The notes: a model not told the origin generated them from the sequence alone. A stretch of DNA of 64,000 nucleotides from an uncultured Gammaproteobacteria bacterium (GCA_947258975.1 CAMYKK010000002.1:108796-172795); one strand, 5' to 3'. Counted from the stretch's first letter, positions 46,961 to 55,575 are shown. Program-made: numbers and translations.

Positions 46961-47870
46961 ATGAGACTATTACGCGCAATCGTTGCGGCGGCGTTCGTAC
47001 TGCTGCTGATTCCCGCCGGTCAGGCGGACACCATTGAACTCAAATTCGGGCACGTGGGCGCACCGGGATCTTTGTTCGCCATCTCCGCGGAGGAATTTGC
47101 GAAACGGGCCAATGCCGCACTGGCCGGCAAAGCAAAGATCACCGTATTCGGCGCCAGTCAGCTCGGCAAGGACAAAGAGTTGCTGCAGAAACTCAAACTC
47201 GGCACGGTGGATTTCGCGTTACCGTCGACGGTTATGTCAACGGTTGTCGATGAGTTCGGGCTGTTCGAGATGCCGTATCTGGTCAAGGACCGCAACCATA
47301 TGGCGCGGATCGAAAAGGAGATCTTCTGGAACAAACTCGCACCCGCGGTCGAGCCCAAGGGATACAAGATCATCGCGGTGTGGGAAAATGGCTTTCGTCA
47401 CATCACCAACAACAAGCGTGCGGTCAACGTTCCCGCCGATCTACAGGGACTGAAACTGCGCACTCCCAAGGGCAAGTGGCGCGTCAAGATGTTCAAGACC
47501 TACGGCGCCAATCCGACTCCGATGTCCTTTTCTGAAGTTTTCGCCGCGCTGCAAACGGGAACCATGGACGGGCAAGAAAATCCCTACGCCCAGATTTACA
47601 GCGCGAAATTTCAGGAGGTGCAAAAATATCTGTCCATTACCGGGCATGTGCCTGGAACAAGCGGCCAAAGACACCCAAGCCTTCGTCTACGAACAGGCGG
47701 CGCGATTGGAAGTGGATCTTTTGAACAAGATCAAGGCCGGTGGGGTACAAGTGAACAATGCCGACAAACAGGCGTTCATCAAGGCCAGCGACTCCATCTA
47801 CAAGGAATTCAGCACCTCGGTACCGGGTGGAGGCGATCTGGTTTCCAAGGCACAAGCACTAGGCGGTTAG
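46961..47870 (+). pseudogene. dctP: TRAP transporter binding protein (DctP), broken
   Basis: The first 228 codons are a normal DctP: signal peptide (LLRAIVAAAFVLLLIPAGQAD), then IELKFGHVGAPGSLFAISAEEFAKR, and PTPMSFSEVFAALQTGTMDGQENP, which includes the ligand arginine region. After KYLSITGHV near 47646 the frame is lost, and the normal ending continues in another frame: CLEQAAKDTQAFVYEQAA to VPGGGDLVSKAQALGG (stop at 47870). Compared with the family, about 22-25 residues are also missing at the junction. So this is a small deletion with a frame change. It may be a real mutation or an assembly error. The ribosome binding site (AGAGGAG) and terminator are intact. Confidence 0.82.
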
Positions 47871-47884
47871 CTCCTTCGCATAAT

Positions 47885-47924
47885 TCGGCGCTCTCTCTTA
47901 GGTGCAAGAGAGCGCCGATTTTTT
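47885..47924 (+). terminator. Intrinsic terminator between dctP and dctQ
   Basis: A perfect 12-bp stem (TCGGCGCTCTCT with AGAGAGCGCCGA) with a 10-base loop is followed by six T residues. It begins 14 bases after the dctP stop. In TRAP operons such a site lets the binding protein be made in excess of the permease. Confidence 0.88.
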
Positions 47925-47939
47925 GTCTAAGAATCAGTG

Positions 47940-48446
47940 ATGTGGTCGCGACTGCGCAACGGCTTTGAGCGCCTCCTCGAGATCATCGTCACACTGTTAA
48001 TGGTGGCGTTGGTGGCGGTGGTCGTGCTCGGCGTGGTCTATCGCAAGGCAGGCCACTCATTGGTCTGGTATGATGAGATCGCCGAAATACTGCTGGCGTG
48101 GCTCACCTACTATGGCGCGGCCCTCGCCGCGTATAAACGTGCCCACATTGGATTTTCCGGTATCGTTGATGCGACACCGCCGCCATGGCGCCTGGGGATG
48201 GTGGTGTTCGCCGAAGTCTGCATCATCTCATTCTTCGCGTTATTGGCGTGGATGGGTTTCATCGTTTTGGAGGTGCTAGTCGGCGACACCTTGGTCAGCT
48301 TGCCCCAAATCGGGGTCCAATACACCCAGTCGGTGATACCGATCGGCGCCGTGTTGTTCATCATCGGCCAGTTGGTGAGTTTCCCAGAGGTACTGCATGA
48401 GGCACGCATGCAGACCCCCCACCACCCGAAAATGCAAGAACCATGA
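47940..48446 (+). CDS. dctQ: TRAP transporter small permease
   Basis: A 168-residue membrane protein with four hydrophobic helices (EIIVTLLMVALVAVVVLGVVYR, WLTYYGAALAAYKRAHIGFSG, VFAEVCIISFFALLAWMGFIV, VIPIGAVLFIIGQLVS). The pattern YDEIAEILLAWLTYYGAALA is the usual DctQ block. It works with DctM and DctP to import an organic acid with sodium. Its end overlaps the dctM start by 4 bases. Confidence 0.92.
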   Translation: MWSRLRNGFERLLEIIVTLLMVALVAVVVLGVVYRKAGHSLVWYDEIAEILLAWLTYYGAALAAYKRAHIGFSGIVDATPPPWRLGMVVFAEVCIISFFALLAWMGFIVLEVLVGDTLVSLPQIGVQYTQSVIPIGAVLFIIGQLVSFPEVLHEARMQTPHHPKMQEP

Positions 48447-49726
48447 TTCTGCTCTCGATGCTGCTGGCATTGTTCGTGCTGGTGATCGTTGGCGTGCCGA
48501 TCGCCGTGGCGCTGGGGCTGGTCGGGGTCATAGCCATGGTATGGACCCAGGGCCCCGATATCCTGCCCAATCTTGCGCTGGTGATGTACGACGGGTCCAC
48601 GAAGTTTCCGTTGATCGCGATACCGCTTTTCATCCTCGCCGGCGCAATCATGAATTCCACCGGCATCTCGCGGCGGTTGATCGCTTTTGCCTCGGCCATA
48701 CTCGGGTTTGTTCGTGGCGGCCTGGCGATGGTGAACGTTGGCGCATCGATGTTTTTTGCCGAGATCTCCGGCTCCGCCGTCGCCGACGTTGCCGCCCTCG
48801 GTTCGATCCTCATTCCATCGATGAAGAAAAAGGGCTATCCCGGGGCGTTTGCGGCGGCTATCACTTCGTCTTCCGCATCGATCGCTATCATTATTCCGCC
48901 GTCCATTCCGATGATCTTGTATGCGGTGATGGCCGACACCTCGGTGGTGCAACTGTTCGTCGCCGGCATCGTCCCCGGCATATTAGGCGGGGGGATGATG
49001 ATGGTGCTCGCCTACTGGTTTGCCGTGCGCTACGACTACCCGGTCGAAGAGGTGTTTCGGCTCAAGCGGGTGGCACAAACGTTCAAAGAAGCCGCGTGGG
49101 CGTTTTTGCTGCCGTTCATCATTCTCGGCGGCATCTTCGGGGGCTTTGTCACCGCCACCGAGGGCGCCGGGTTGGCGGTGGTCGCTGCCCTATTCATCGG
49201 CGGCGTTATTTACCGCGAGTTGGATTGGAGACACTTGAAAACGGCAGTGATCGACGGTGCAGTGCAGACCGCGGTGGTCATGCTGCTGGTCGCCGCATCG
49301 GCCCTGGTCGGCGTCTATCTGACCGAGGCCCAGGTACCGCAGGATATCGCGCGCGCTATCGGCGAATTAACGAGTAACAAGTACGCGGTGTTGGCAATTC
49401 TGAATCTGTTCTTCCTCGCTATCGGCATGTTCCTGCACTCCGCGGCGGCCATCATCCTCGTTGTCCCCATCGTTATTCCGCTGGTCAATCAAGTCGGTAT
49501 CGATCCCGTGCATTTCGGCATCATCGTGACCCTGAATCTGGCCATTGGTCAGCAGACACCGCCAGTGGCCAGCGTGCTGGTCACCGCCTGCTCGGTGGCC
49601 AAAGCCGACATCTGGGATGTGACCAAGGTCAACATCTATTTCATTGCGGTACTGTTGGCGTTGTTGTTACTGGTCACCTACGTACCCGTGATCCCCATGG
49701 GATTGGTCGAATTTTTCTACCGTTAA
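48443..49726 (+). CDS. dctM: TRAP transporter large permease
   Basis: A 427-residue membrane protein with about twelve helices, the ion-coupled translocation unit of the TRAP system. Family motifs are FPLIAIPLFILAGAIMNSTGISRRLIAF, GSAVADVAALGSILIPSMKKKGYP, IIIPPSIPMILYAV and IGQQTPPVASVLVTAC. All appear intact, in contrast to the damaged dctP. The substrate is not predictable; the neighbours suggest a carboxylic acid that is handled as a CoA thioester. Confidence 0.94.
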   Translation: MILLSMLLALFVLVIVGVPIAVALGLVGVIAMVWTQGPDILPNLALVMYDGSTKFPLIAIPLFILAGAIMNSTGISRRLIAFASAILGFVRGGLAMVNVGASMFFAEISGSAVADVAALGSILIPSMKKKGYPGAFAAAITSSSASIAIIIPPSIPMILYAVMADTSVVQLFVAGIVPGILGGGMMMVLAYWFAVRYDYPVEEVFRLKRVAQTFKEAAWAFLLPFIILGGIFGGFVTATEGAGLAVVAALFIGGVIYRELDWRHLKTAVIDGAVQTAVVMLLVAASALVGVYLTEAQVPQDIARAIGELTSNKYAVLAILNLFFLAIGMFLHSAAAIILVVPIVIPLVNQVGIDPVHFGIIVTLNLAIGQQTPPVASVLVTACSVAKADIWDVTKVNIYFIAVLLALLLLVTYVPVIPMGLVEFFYR

Positions 49727-49764
49727 CATCCACATTCATGAAAACGCTGCTTTAGGAGCACACC

Positions 49765-50544
49765 ATGTCCGACTTGATCCGCGTCGAACGCGACGGGTTG
49801 ATTGCCACCGTGATTCTCAACCGGCCTGAGAAATTAAATGCATTGACTAAATCCATGTGGCGGGACTTGGGAGACATGATCGAATCGTTGTCGAACGGCG
49901 AGCAAGTGCGCTGCGTAGTATTGCGTGGCGCGGGGGATAAGGCCTTTTCCCCCGGCAACGACATCGGCGAGTTTGAGGCCGAACGTTCCAATGCGGAACA
50001 GGCCCGCGCCTATGGTGCAAACATGAATCGCACCCTGGGGGCGTTTCGCAACTGCCCGGTGCCGCTAGTGGCGTTAATCAACGGTATTTGTGTCGGCGGA
50101 GGACTGGAAATTGCCGCCCTATGCGACATTCGAATTTGCGGTGCATCGAGTCGATTTGGTATCCCGATCAAACGCTTGGGTCTGGTCATGGCGCTGACCG
50201 AACTGCAGGCATTGGTGGAACTGGTTGGCAGGGCGACGACACTCGAGATCCTGCTCGAAGGCCAAGTATTCGGCGCCGACGAAGCGCGCGCCAAGGGATT
50301 GGTGCAGCGGGTGGTGGCGGACAGCGAGGTGGAGCAAGAGGCCTACGCCACCGCGCACCGCATTGCCGAGGGCGCGCCCCTGGTCGCCCGCTGGCACAAG
50401 CAATTCGTCACCCGGCTCGCCGACCCTGCACCCGTGACCGACGCCGAGATCGACGAAGGTTATGCCTGCTACGACACCGAAGACTTCCAGATCGGATACC
50501 AGTCATTCTTGAACAAGAGCAAGCCCAAGTTCGTAGGTCGTTAA
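49765..50544 (+). CDS. Enoyl-CoA hydratase/isomerase family protein
   Basis: A 259-residue crotonase-fold enzyme. LIATVILNRPEKLNALTKSM is the N-terminal signature, and the oxyanion-hole regions are AFSPGNDIGEF and LINGICVGGGLEIAALCDIRI. The second catalytic glutamate of hydratases sits in a stretch that reads IKRLGLVMALTELQALVELVG, which has the late glutamate but lacks the usual early one. Hydration of an enoyl-CoA is possible, but another crotonase reaction is equally so. It lies 38 bases after dctM and 1 base before the CoA-transferase. Confidence 0.88.
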   Translation: MSDLIRVERDGLIATVILNRPEKLNALTKSMWRDLGDMIESLSNGEQVRCVVLRGAGDKAFSPGNDIGEFEAERSNAEQARAYGANMNRTLGAFRNCPVPLVALINGICVGGGLEIAALCDIRICGASSRFGIPIKRLGLVMALTELQALVELVGRATTLEILLEGQVFGADEARAKGLVQRVVADSEVEQEAYATAHRIAEGAPLVARWHKQFVTRLADPAPVTDAEIDEGYACYDTEDFQIGYQSFLNKSKPKFVGR

Positions 50545-50545
50545 C

Positions 50546-51745
50546 ATGGGACCGCTCAAAGGTCTGAAGGTCATCGAGTTGGCTCACATCATGGCCGGAC
50601 CCACCTGCGGCATGATGCTCGCCGATATGGGAGCCGATGTGATCAAGGTTGAGAAGGTGCCGGGCGGCGACGATGCACGCCGCATGATCCCACCGGAAAT
50701 CGGTGGCGAGTCGGCGGCATTCATGATCATGAACCGGAATAAACGTGGTATCGCCATAAACCTCAAGACCGACGGGGGACGCGCCGTACTGCGCCGCCTG
50801 ATCGAAGGTGCCGATGTCATAATCGAGAACTATCGCAAGGGGACGATGGAGAAGTTGGATATCGGTTATGACGCACTATGCAAGCTCAATCCGGGATTGA
50901 TCTATTGCGAGATATCCGGCTTTGGCCGCACCGGCCCCTATGCGGAACGCGGCGGCTTCGATCTGATCGCCCAGGGAATGTCGGGCTTGATGAGCATCAC
51001 CGGTGAGGGACCGGGGCGTGCGCCGGTCAAATGCGGCGCACCGATGACCGATATCACCGCGGGGATACTGGGCGCCATGGGCGTTCTCGGCGCGTATATC
51101 CATCGGCTGCGAACCGGAAAGGGGCAGCGTGTCGACACCTCCTTGTTCGAGGCCGGCATCGTACATACCTACTGGCAATCCGCGATCGCCTTCGCTACCG
51201 GCGAAGCGCCCAAGGCGATGGGCTCGGCGCATCCCTTGAACGCGCCCTATCAGGCATTTCAGACCCGAGACGGCTGGATCACCGTGGGCGCCGCAAACCA
51301 GAACAATTGGCTAAAGCTGCTCGCGGCCCTGGAAGCCGAGTCACTTAAGGACGACCCTCGCTTCCGCAGCAACGACGCCCGCATGCGGAATCTCGAGGTC
51401 CTGCAGGACGCGCTGGCAGACAAATTCGGCTACCGCACCAGCGCCGACTGGCTGGAACGCTTACAACGGGCCGGCGTCCCCGCGGGCCCGATCCTGGACG
51501 TCCTACAAATGCACCACGACCCGCAGGCGAGGGCGCGCGGGATGGTGCAGTCCGTAGCACACCGTCGCGCGGGTAATGTACACACTGTGGGGCATCCGGT
51601 GAGGTATGCGGACACCCCGGCCGAACTGCGGCGCGGCGCGCCCGTGTACGGCGAACACACGCGCGCAATACTCGAAGAACACGGTTACTCGAAGCAACAG
51701 ACGCAGACATTGATCGACGAAGGCGCGGTGGTTGCGAGCGATTGA
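50546..51745 (+). CDS. CaiB/BaiF (family III) CoA-transferase
   Basis: A 399-residue family III CoA-transferase, which swaps CoA between organic acids. The N-terminus LKGLKVIELAHIMAGPTCGMMLADMGADVIKVE and YEISGFGRTGPYAERGGFD-type text (IYCEISGFGRTGPYAERGG) are typical. The catalytic aspartate should be that in ERGGFDLIAQGMSG or nearby. With the hydratase-like enzyme and TRAP permease it probably forms a catabolic unit that activates an imported acid. Its stop is at the edge of a hairpin repeat. Confidence 0.92.
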   Translation: MGPLKGLKVIELAHIMAGPTCGMMLADMGADVIKVEKVPGGDDARRMIPPEIGGESAAFMIMNRNKRGIAINLKTDGGRAVLRRLIEGADVIIENYRKGTMEKLDIGYDALCKLNPGLIYCEISGFGRTGPYAERGGFDLIAQGMSGLMSITGEGPGRAPVKCGAPMTDITAGILGAMGVLGAYIHRLRTGKGQRVDTSLFEAGIVHTYWQSAIAFATGEAPKAMGSAHPLNAPYQAFQTRDGWITVGAANQNNWLKLLAALEAESLKDDPRFRSNDARMRNLEVLQDALADKFGYRTSADWLERLQRAGVPAGPILDVLQMHHDPQARARGMVQSVAHRRAGNVHTVGHPVRYADTPAELRRGAPVYGEHTRAILEEHGYSKQQTQTLIDEGAVVASD

Positions 51746-51798
51746 CGGAAAATGAGGGTCAGAGTCAGGAAGTCTTTGACTCTGACCCCCATTTTCCG
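51746..51798. repeat. 22-bp inverted repeat between convergent genes
   Basis: CGGAAAATGAGGGTCAGAGTCA, given as CGGAAAATGAG plus GGTCAGAGTCA (51746-51767), pairs with 51777-51798 with a single mismatch; the loop is 9 bases. The core GGGTCAGAGTC matches that of the repeat at 37197. It covers the gap between two convergent genes and extends into the glycosidase-like gene, coding its last ten residues. Confidence 0.88.
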
Positions 51799-52871
51799 GG
51801 AGCCTCATACAGAGCGCCGTTCAAGATCTCTTTGAAGGCAAGATAAGACGGGTGTTTGCGAAGCGTCTTGCCACGATGATCTACTAGGCCATACCCCGGA
51901 TTGATGAGCTGCCACCAGTAGACTTTTTCCACGCATCCGCTCTGGTACGCGATCTGAAAATACTGCTTCATATATCTGGCCTGGGTGGTCTCATCCACGG
52001 TTGTACGCGGATGACCCGAATTCGGCGTATAGGGTTTGGTATGCAGCAATGGCCAGTTCATCTCGGTGATCCACAACCGCTTCGCGTTGCGGTTTCCCAC
52101 CCGCACCATGGCATGGATCAAGCGCAGTTTATTCTGTAGATCAAAGACGCCGTATTGCCGTCCGAAAGGCGATCCCCGCCGGTTCACATACAGCAGCGAC
52201 GACACCACGTCGAGATGATAACGGTGCCGATTTCGCAGGGTACGCAGCGTAATCAGCGGCTCGAAGTCGATCACCGACGAGCCCACCAACTTGATGTGCG
52301 GAAATCCTGCGCGCACTTCCTCAGCGATATCGAGCAAGCGAATATACTCGCCGGGGTGCGCGCACCCCCACTTGGTACGGTTGATCGCATTGCCGATCTG
52401 AAAATAAGACGCAAACGGACTCAAAGCGGAAAATATAACGCGCAGATGCTCCCGCCACTGCGCCGGATGACGGACACTGTCACGGTTCTGCAGGACATTG
52501 ATCAGGAACCGCTTGCCAGGACAGCGTTGCAGATAGCGCGCATAGTGATCGATGCGATCAATGTCCCAGGTAGGCACGCGCACCAACAACTCCTCCACCC
52601 CCAGATCCTCCACCATCTCCTGTACCTGCATGTCGTAATTGGGATCCGGGGTCACACTCAATCCGACAAAGGAACGTGCGTCCAACGCGCTAGGGTGTAA
52701 CTGCAAATTCCAGAAACGCCACAGCACTGCCGGCGCCATACCGAATGCGGTGGCAAGAATCGTGAGGTACTCCCGGATCAGCGGCCAGCCGGTACGTGGT
52801 TTTTGCTCAGCGGATAGTCTGTAAGGCTGATTGGAGTATGGATCCCACCAGGGCAGGCTTTTCTCGAACAT
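51765..52871 (-). CDS. Glycosidase-like TIM-barrel protein, unknown
   Basis: A roughly 368-residue cytoplasmic protein that looks like a clan A glycoside hydrolase barrel. RLWITEMNWPLLH holds a glutamate where the nucleophile sits, and VEKVYWWQLINPGYGLVDHRGK resembles the last strands. At the place of the acid/base glutamate (usually an asparagine-glutamate pair) the sequence is YFQIGNAINRTKWG, with alanine in place of glutamate. Catalysis may be lost or changed. The last ten residues, GKWGSESKTS, are encoded by the hairpin repeat, so the original end is lost. The start could be this ATG or a GTG nine bases upstream. Confidence 0.6.
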   Translation of the reverse strand: MFEKSLPWWDPYSNQPYRLSAEQKPRTGWPLIREYLTILATAFGMAPAVLWRFWNLQLHPSALDARSFVGLSVTPDPNYDMQVQEMVEDLGVEELLVRVPTWDIDRIDHYARYLQRCPGKRFLINVLQNRDSVRHPAQWREHLRVIFSALSPFASYFQIGNAINRTKWGCAHPGEYIRLLDIAEEVRAGFPHIKLVGSSVIDFEPLITLRTLRNRHRYHLDVVSSLLYVNRRGSPFGRQYGVFDLQNKLRLIHAMVRVGNRNAKRLWITEMNWPLLHTKPYTPNSGHPRTTVDETTQARYMKQYFQIAYQSGCVEKVYWWQLINPGYGLVDHRGKTLRKHPSYLAFKEILNGALYEAPGKWGSESKTS

Positions 52872-53193
52872 GGCAGGCACGATTAAACCATGCTTTTCGA
52901 CGTACCGCTTTGAATTTACGTTAATTTAGTCCGTATCGAGACATTTGCAGTCCGCAGCCACATACAATACGGTATGTTAGCCCGCATATCGCACCAGTCG
53001 CCCCGCCCTTATTCCAGGTAAACAATCGAGGACACCCACAGCGTTTTATCCCGGAAATGAAAACACTCGGCGCTTCAGGTTTCTTAGTGAACAATAAGGG
53101 CGGGACTATCCGGGCTCTGGCTGGTCCAGGTACGCCTGAACTTGGACTTCACTCAAGCCATAGCTACAGCTATGCCTTTCGCTCCAGCCGGCG
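52872..53193. other. Intergenic stretch before the repeat block
   Basis: About 320 bases without a recognisable gene. The part from 53050 onwards encodes short frames with no protein character. A small dyad, TAGCTACAGCTA, lies at 53161. The rest leads into the tandem 11-mers and the dispersed repeat. Confidence 0.4.
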
Positions 53194-53306
53194 CTTGTCC
53201 CCGCCTTGTCCCCGCCTTGTCCCCGCACAGCAGGGGGACAGCAGGGGGTTCAGCCGCCCCTGTCCTGCGCCAGCTTCCCGGATACTGGGGCAATATGCGG
53301 GCTAGC
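53194..53306. repeat. Tandem 11-mers plus dispersed repeat, copy 2
   Basis: Three exact copies of CTTGTCCCCGC (53194-53226) are followed by two exact copies of ACAGCAGGGGG (53227-53248). The second of these runs into the sequence shared with 4847-4917. The element ends in GCGGGCTAGC directly before the start codon of the CPXCG gene. It could form structure in the mRNA leader. Confidence 0.75.
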
Positions 53307-53307
53307 T

Positions 53308-53511
53308 ATGGATGCATCCAATGCCATCATCCCGGTCTCGGTGCAATGCCCCTACTGCGGAGAGTGGTTTAACAGCTTGGTCGATCTGTCCGCCGGTTCG
53401 CAGTGCTACATCGAGGACTGCTACGTGTGCTGCCAGCCTATCGAGTGCTCGGTCACCCTCGATCACAACGGCGACCTCAACGCGTTTTCCGTCAAGCGCG
53501 ATGACGATTGA
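53308..53511 (+). CDS. CPXCG-motif cysteine-rich protein
   Basis: A 67-residue small metal-binding protein with VQCPYCGEWFNSLVDLSAGSQCYIEDCYVCCQPIECSVTL. The CPYCG and CYVCCQP pairs define the CPXCG family (PF14255), small zinc-ribbon proteins of unknown role found in many proteobacteria. The ATG at 53308 follows the dispersed repeat immediately, so no usual ribosome binding site is visible. Its stop is adjacent to that of trmB on the other strand. Confidence 0.88.
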   Translation: MDASNAIIPVSVQCPYCGEWFNSLVDLSAGSQCYIEDCYVCCQPIECSVTLDHNGDLNAFSVKRDDD

Positions 53512-54216
53512 TCATTTTTCCCGCGCGAACAGCAGATCCCACACGCGGTGCCCAAGGGCCTGTCCACGGCATTCGAACTTGGTCGCCGGACGATAACTCG
53601 GCCGTTGAACGAAACATTTGTCCCCGGCCTGGTTGCGCAACCCCTCTACCCGGCTCAAAACATCCATGATGTCCATCGCATAGTCCTCCCAATCCGTTGC
53701 CACATGCAGCGTACCGCCGACGATGAGCCGCTCAGTCACCAACCGTGCAAATCCCGGCTGGATCAAACGCCGCTTGTGATGCCGTTTCTTGGGCCAGGGG
53801 TCCGGAAAAAAGATCAGTAATTTCGTCAATGATTCCGTTGCGATGCGGTGCGTCAGCACGTCGACGGCGTCGTCACGAAATACGCGCACGTTCAGTAAAC
53901 CCAGTTCACGCACACGGCGAAGAAGCCGGCCGACGCCCGGCCGGTAGACCTCGACGCCCAGGAAGTTGCAATGCGGCTCCGCCGCCGCCAATTGAATCAA
54001 GGTCTCCCCATCGCCGAAACCAAGCTCCATGATGGTTGGCGCCTCGCGCCCGAACAGCCGGGGCAGGTCAATGGGTGCAACATCGCTGGCGATACCGTAG
54101 ATGGGCCACAATTCGGCGAGCGCCCGTTCTTGGCCGCGCGTGATACGGCCCTCACGGCGGACGAAACTGCGGACTGGACGCAGGCGGCCGGGCGCGTCAT
54201 CGTTTTTGGAAATCAT
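53512..54216 (-). CDS. trmB: tRNA (guanine-N7)-methyltransferase
   Basis: A 234-residue enzyme that methylates guanine 46 in the variable loop of tRNA with SAM. The SAM-binding EAPTIMELGFGDGETLIQLA, FLGVEVYRPGVG, and the catalytic LLIFFPDPWPKKRHHKRRL (the FPDPWPKKRHHKRR signature) are complete. It follows thiG, the common thiS-thiG-trmB order in gammaproteobacteria. Confidence 0.95.
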   Translation of the reverse strand: MISKNDDAPGRLRPVRSFVRREGRITRGQERALAELWPIYGIASDVAPIDLPRLFGREAPTIMELGFGDGETLIQLAAAEPHCNFLGVEVYRPGVGRLLRRVRELGLLNVRVFRDDAVDVLTHRIATESLTKLLIFFPDPWPKKRHHKRRLIQPGFARLVTERLIVGGTLHVATDWEDYAMDIMDVLSRVEGLRNQAGDKCFVQRPSYRPATKFECRGQALGHRVWDLLFAREK

Positions 54217-54270
54217 GAGGTGGCTGTTGTTGTCACAGCCCGCCGGATGAAAAAATCTAGCCGTAAGCCA

Positions 54271-55080
54271 TTAAGAAATGGCTCCGTCCAGCGGCGATGA
54301 CGCACTGCCGTAGCGTTTTCTCTCCATCCGGCCGGCCAAGAAGGCCTCACGTCCCGCCTCAATGCCCTTCTTCATGGCTGACGCCATCAACACCGGGTTC
54401 TTCGCTTGCGCGATGGCGGTATTCATCAGCACCCCATCGCAGCCCAGTTCCATGGCCACGCTCGCATCGCTGGCGGTACCCACTCCGGCGTCGACGATAA
54501 TCGGCACCGTGGCCTCTTCCAGGATGAACAGGAGATTGTAGGGATTGCGGATGCCCAGTCCCGAGCCGATGGGCGCGGCCAGCGGCATCACCGCCACACA
54601 TCCCATGTCGGCAAGGTGTTTGGCGACAATGGGATCGTCATTGGTATAGACCATGACCTGAAATCCGTCGTTGACCAACTCCTCTGCCGCTTTCAAGGTT
54701 TCCATGATCTCCGGAAACAAGGTCCGTTGATCTCCCAGCACCTCGAGTTTAACCAGGGTATGACCATCCAGCAACTCCCTGGCAAGTCGGCACGTACGTA
54801 CCGCGTCTTTTGCCGTGTAGCAACCGGCGGTATTGGGCAGCAGGGTGTACTTCGACGGCGGTATGACAGTCAACAGGTTCGGCTCGTTGGGATTCTGGCC
54901 TATATTGGTGCGGCGGACGGCAATAGTGACGATCTGCGCGCCGCTCGTTTCCACGGCGCGCCGGGTCTCATCCAGATCTTTGTACTTTCCGGTGCCGACC
55001 AACAAGCGGGAGTGATACTCCAAACCCGCAATGATCAGCGGGTCAGCGGATTTTTCAGGGGCCTGTTTAACCTGGGACAT
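54271..55080 (-). CDS. thiG: Thiazole synthase
   Basis: A 269-residue enzyme that makes the thiazole phosphate of thiamine from DXP, the ThiS thiocarboxylate and a glycine or tyrosine-derived imine. [21 protein letters not shown] opens the barrel. The Schiff-base lysine is in LVKLEVLGD, and [19 protein letters not shown] and [29 protein letters not shown] bind phosphate. The ATG at 55080 is chosen over a TTG 12 bases upstream. It lies 31 bases after thiS. Confidence 0.96.
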   Translation of the reverse strand: MSQVKQAPEKSADPLIIAGLEYHSRLLVGTGKYKDLDETRRAVETSGAQIVTIAVRRTNIGQNPNEPNLLTVIPPSKYTLLPNTAGCYTAKDAVRTCRLARELLDGHTLVKLEVLGDQRTLFPEIMETLKAAEELVNDGFQVMVYTNDDPIVAKHLADMGCVAVMPLAAPIGSGLGIRNPYNLLFILEEATVPIIVDAGVGTASDASVAMELGCDGVLMNTAIAQAKNPVLMASAMKKGIEAGREAFLAGRMERKRYGSASSPLDGAIS

Positions 55081-55111
55081 TGGGTCTCGCAAAAATTATA
55101 ATGATTGACGT

Positions 55112-55318
55112 CTAGCCCCCGCCAATGGCGGTGACCACTTCAATGCAGTCACCGGCATGCAGCGCACGCGCCGCGTAGAGGCTGCGCGGCACAATCTCTT
55201 GATTAACCTCGACCGCGATCCTCTGGTCCGCCAGTGCCAGCTCATGCACCAACGCCGCCACGGTGTGCCCCGCGGGTACCTGCTTGGTTTGGCCGTTGAC
55301 AGATATACCTATGTGCAT
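55112..55318 (-). CDS. thiS: Sulfur carrier protein ThiS
   Basis: A 68-residue ubiquitin-fold protein ending in VVTAIGGG. ThiS normally ends in GG, whose terminal glycine is made into a thiocarboxylate; here one extra glycine is present, as in other gammaproteobacteria. The body (GQTKQVPAGHTVAALVHELAL, then RIAVEVNQEIVPRSLY) is normal. It is the first gene of thiS-thiG-trmB. No ThiF is nearby. Confidence 0.92.
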   Translation of the reverse strand: MHIGISVNGQTKQVPAGHTVAALVHELALADQRIAVEVNQEIVPRSLYAARALHAGDCIEVVTAIGGG

Positions 55319-55501
55319 GGCTACAGACTACCTATCGACGCGCCGCCACGTCAATCGGAGATCGCCCCAATTTTCTCACCAGGCGCCCCGCACGAGCATC
55401 CGGGATGCGGGCAAGAAATGCGCACGCGCGAGCCAACCTTTACGGGACCCCTGATTTCCTCCAAAATCCCGGTTGGTTCCAGGTGCCCAATTTCCCACCG
55501 C

Positions 55502-55575
55502 GCGGGTGTAGTTCAACGGTAGAACCTCAGCTTCCCAAGCTGATAACGTGGGTTCGATTCCCATCACCCGCTCCA
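55502..55575 (+). tRNA. tRNA-Gly (anticodon CCC)
   Basis: A 74-base tRNA with GCGGGTG pairing with CACCCGC at the ends, discriminator T and an encoded CCA. The anticodon arm is TCAGC-TTCCCAA-GCTGA, giving anticodon CCC, which reads GGG glycine codons. The T arm GTGGG-TTCGATT-CCCAT is standard. No neighbouring tRNA is seen. Confidence 0.95.

Noticed and set aside
48397..49377. A 326-codon plus-strand frame overlapping dctQ and dctM
   Set aside because: It is the shifted frame of dctM, arginine-rich and without homology signals.
53194..53248. CRISPR array
   Set aside because: The 11-base units are directly adjacent with no spacers, and no cas genes are present.
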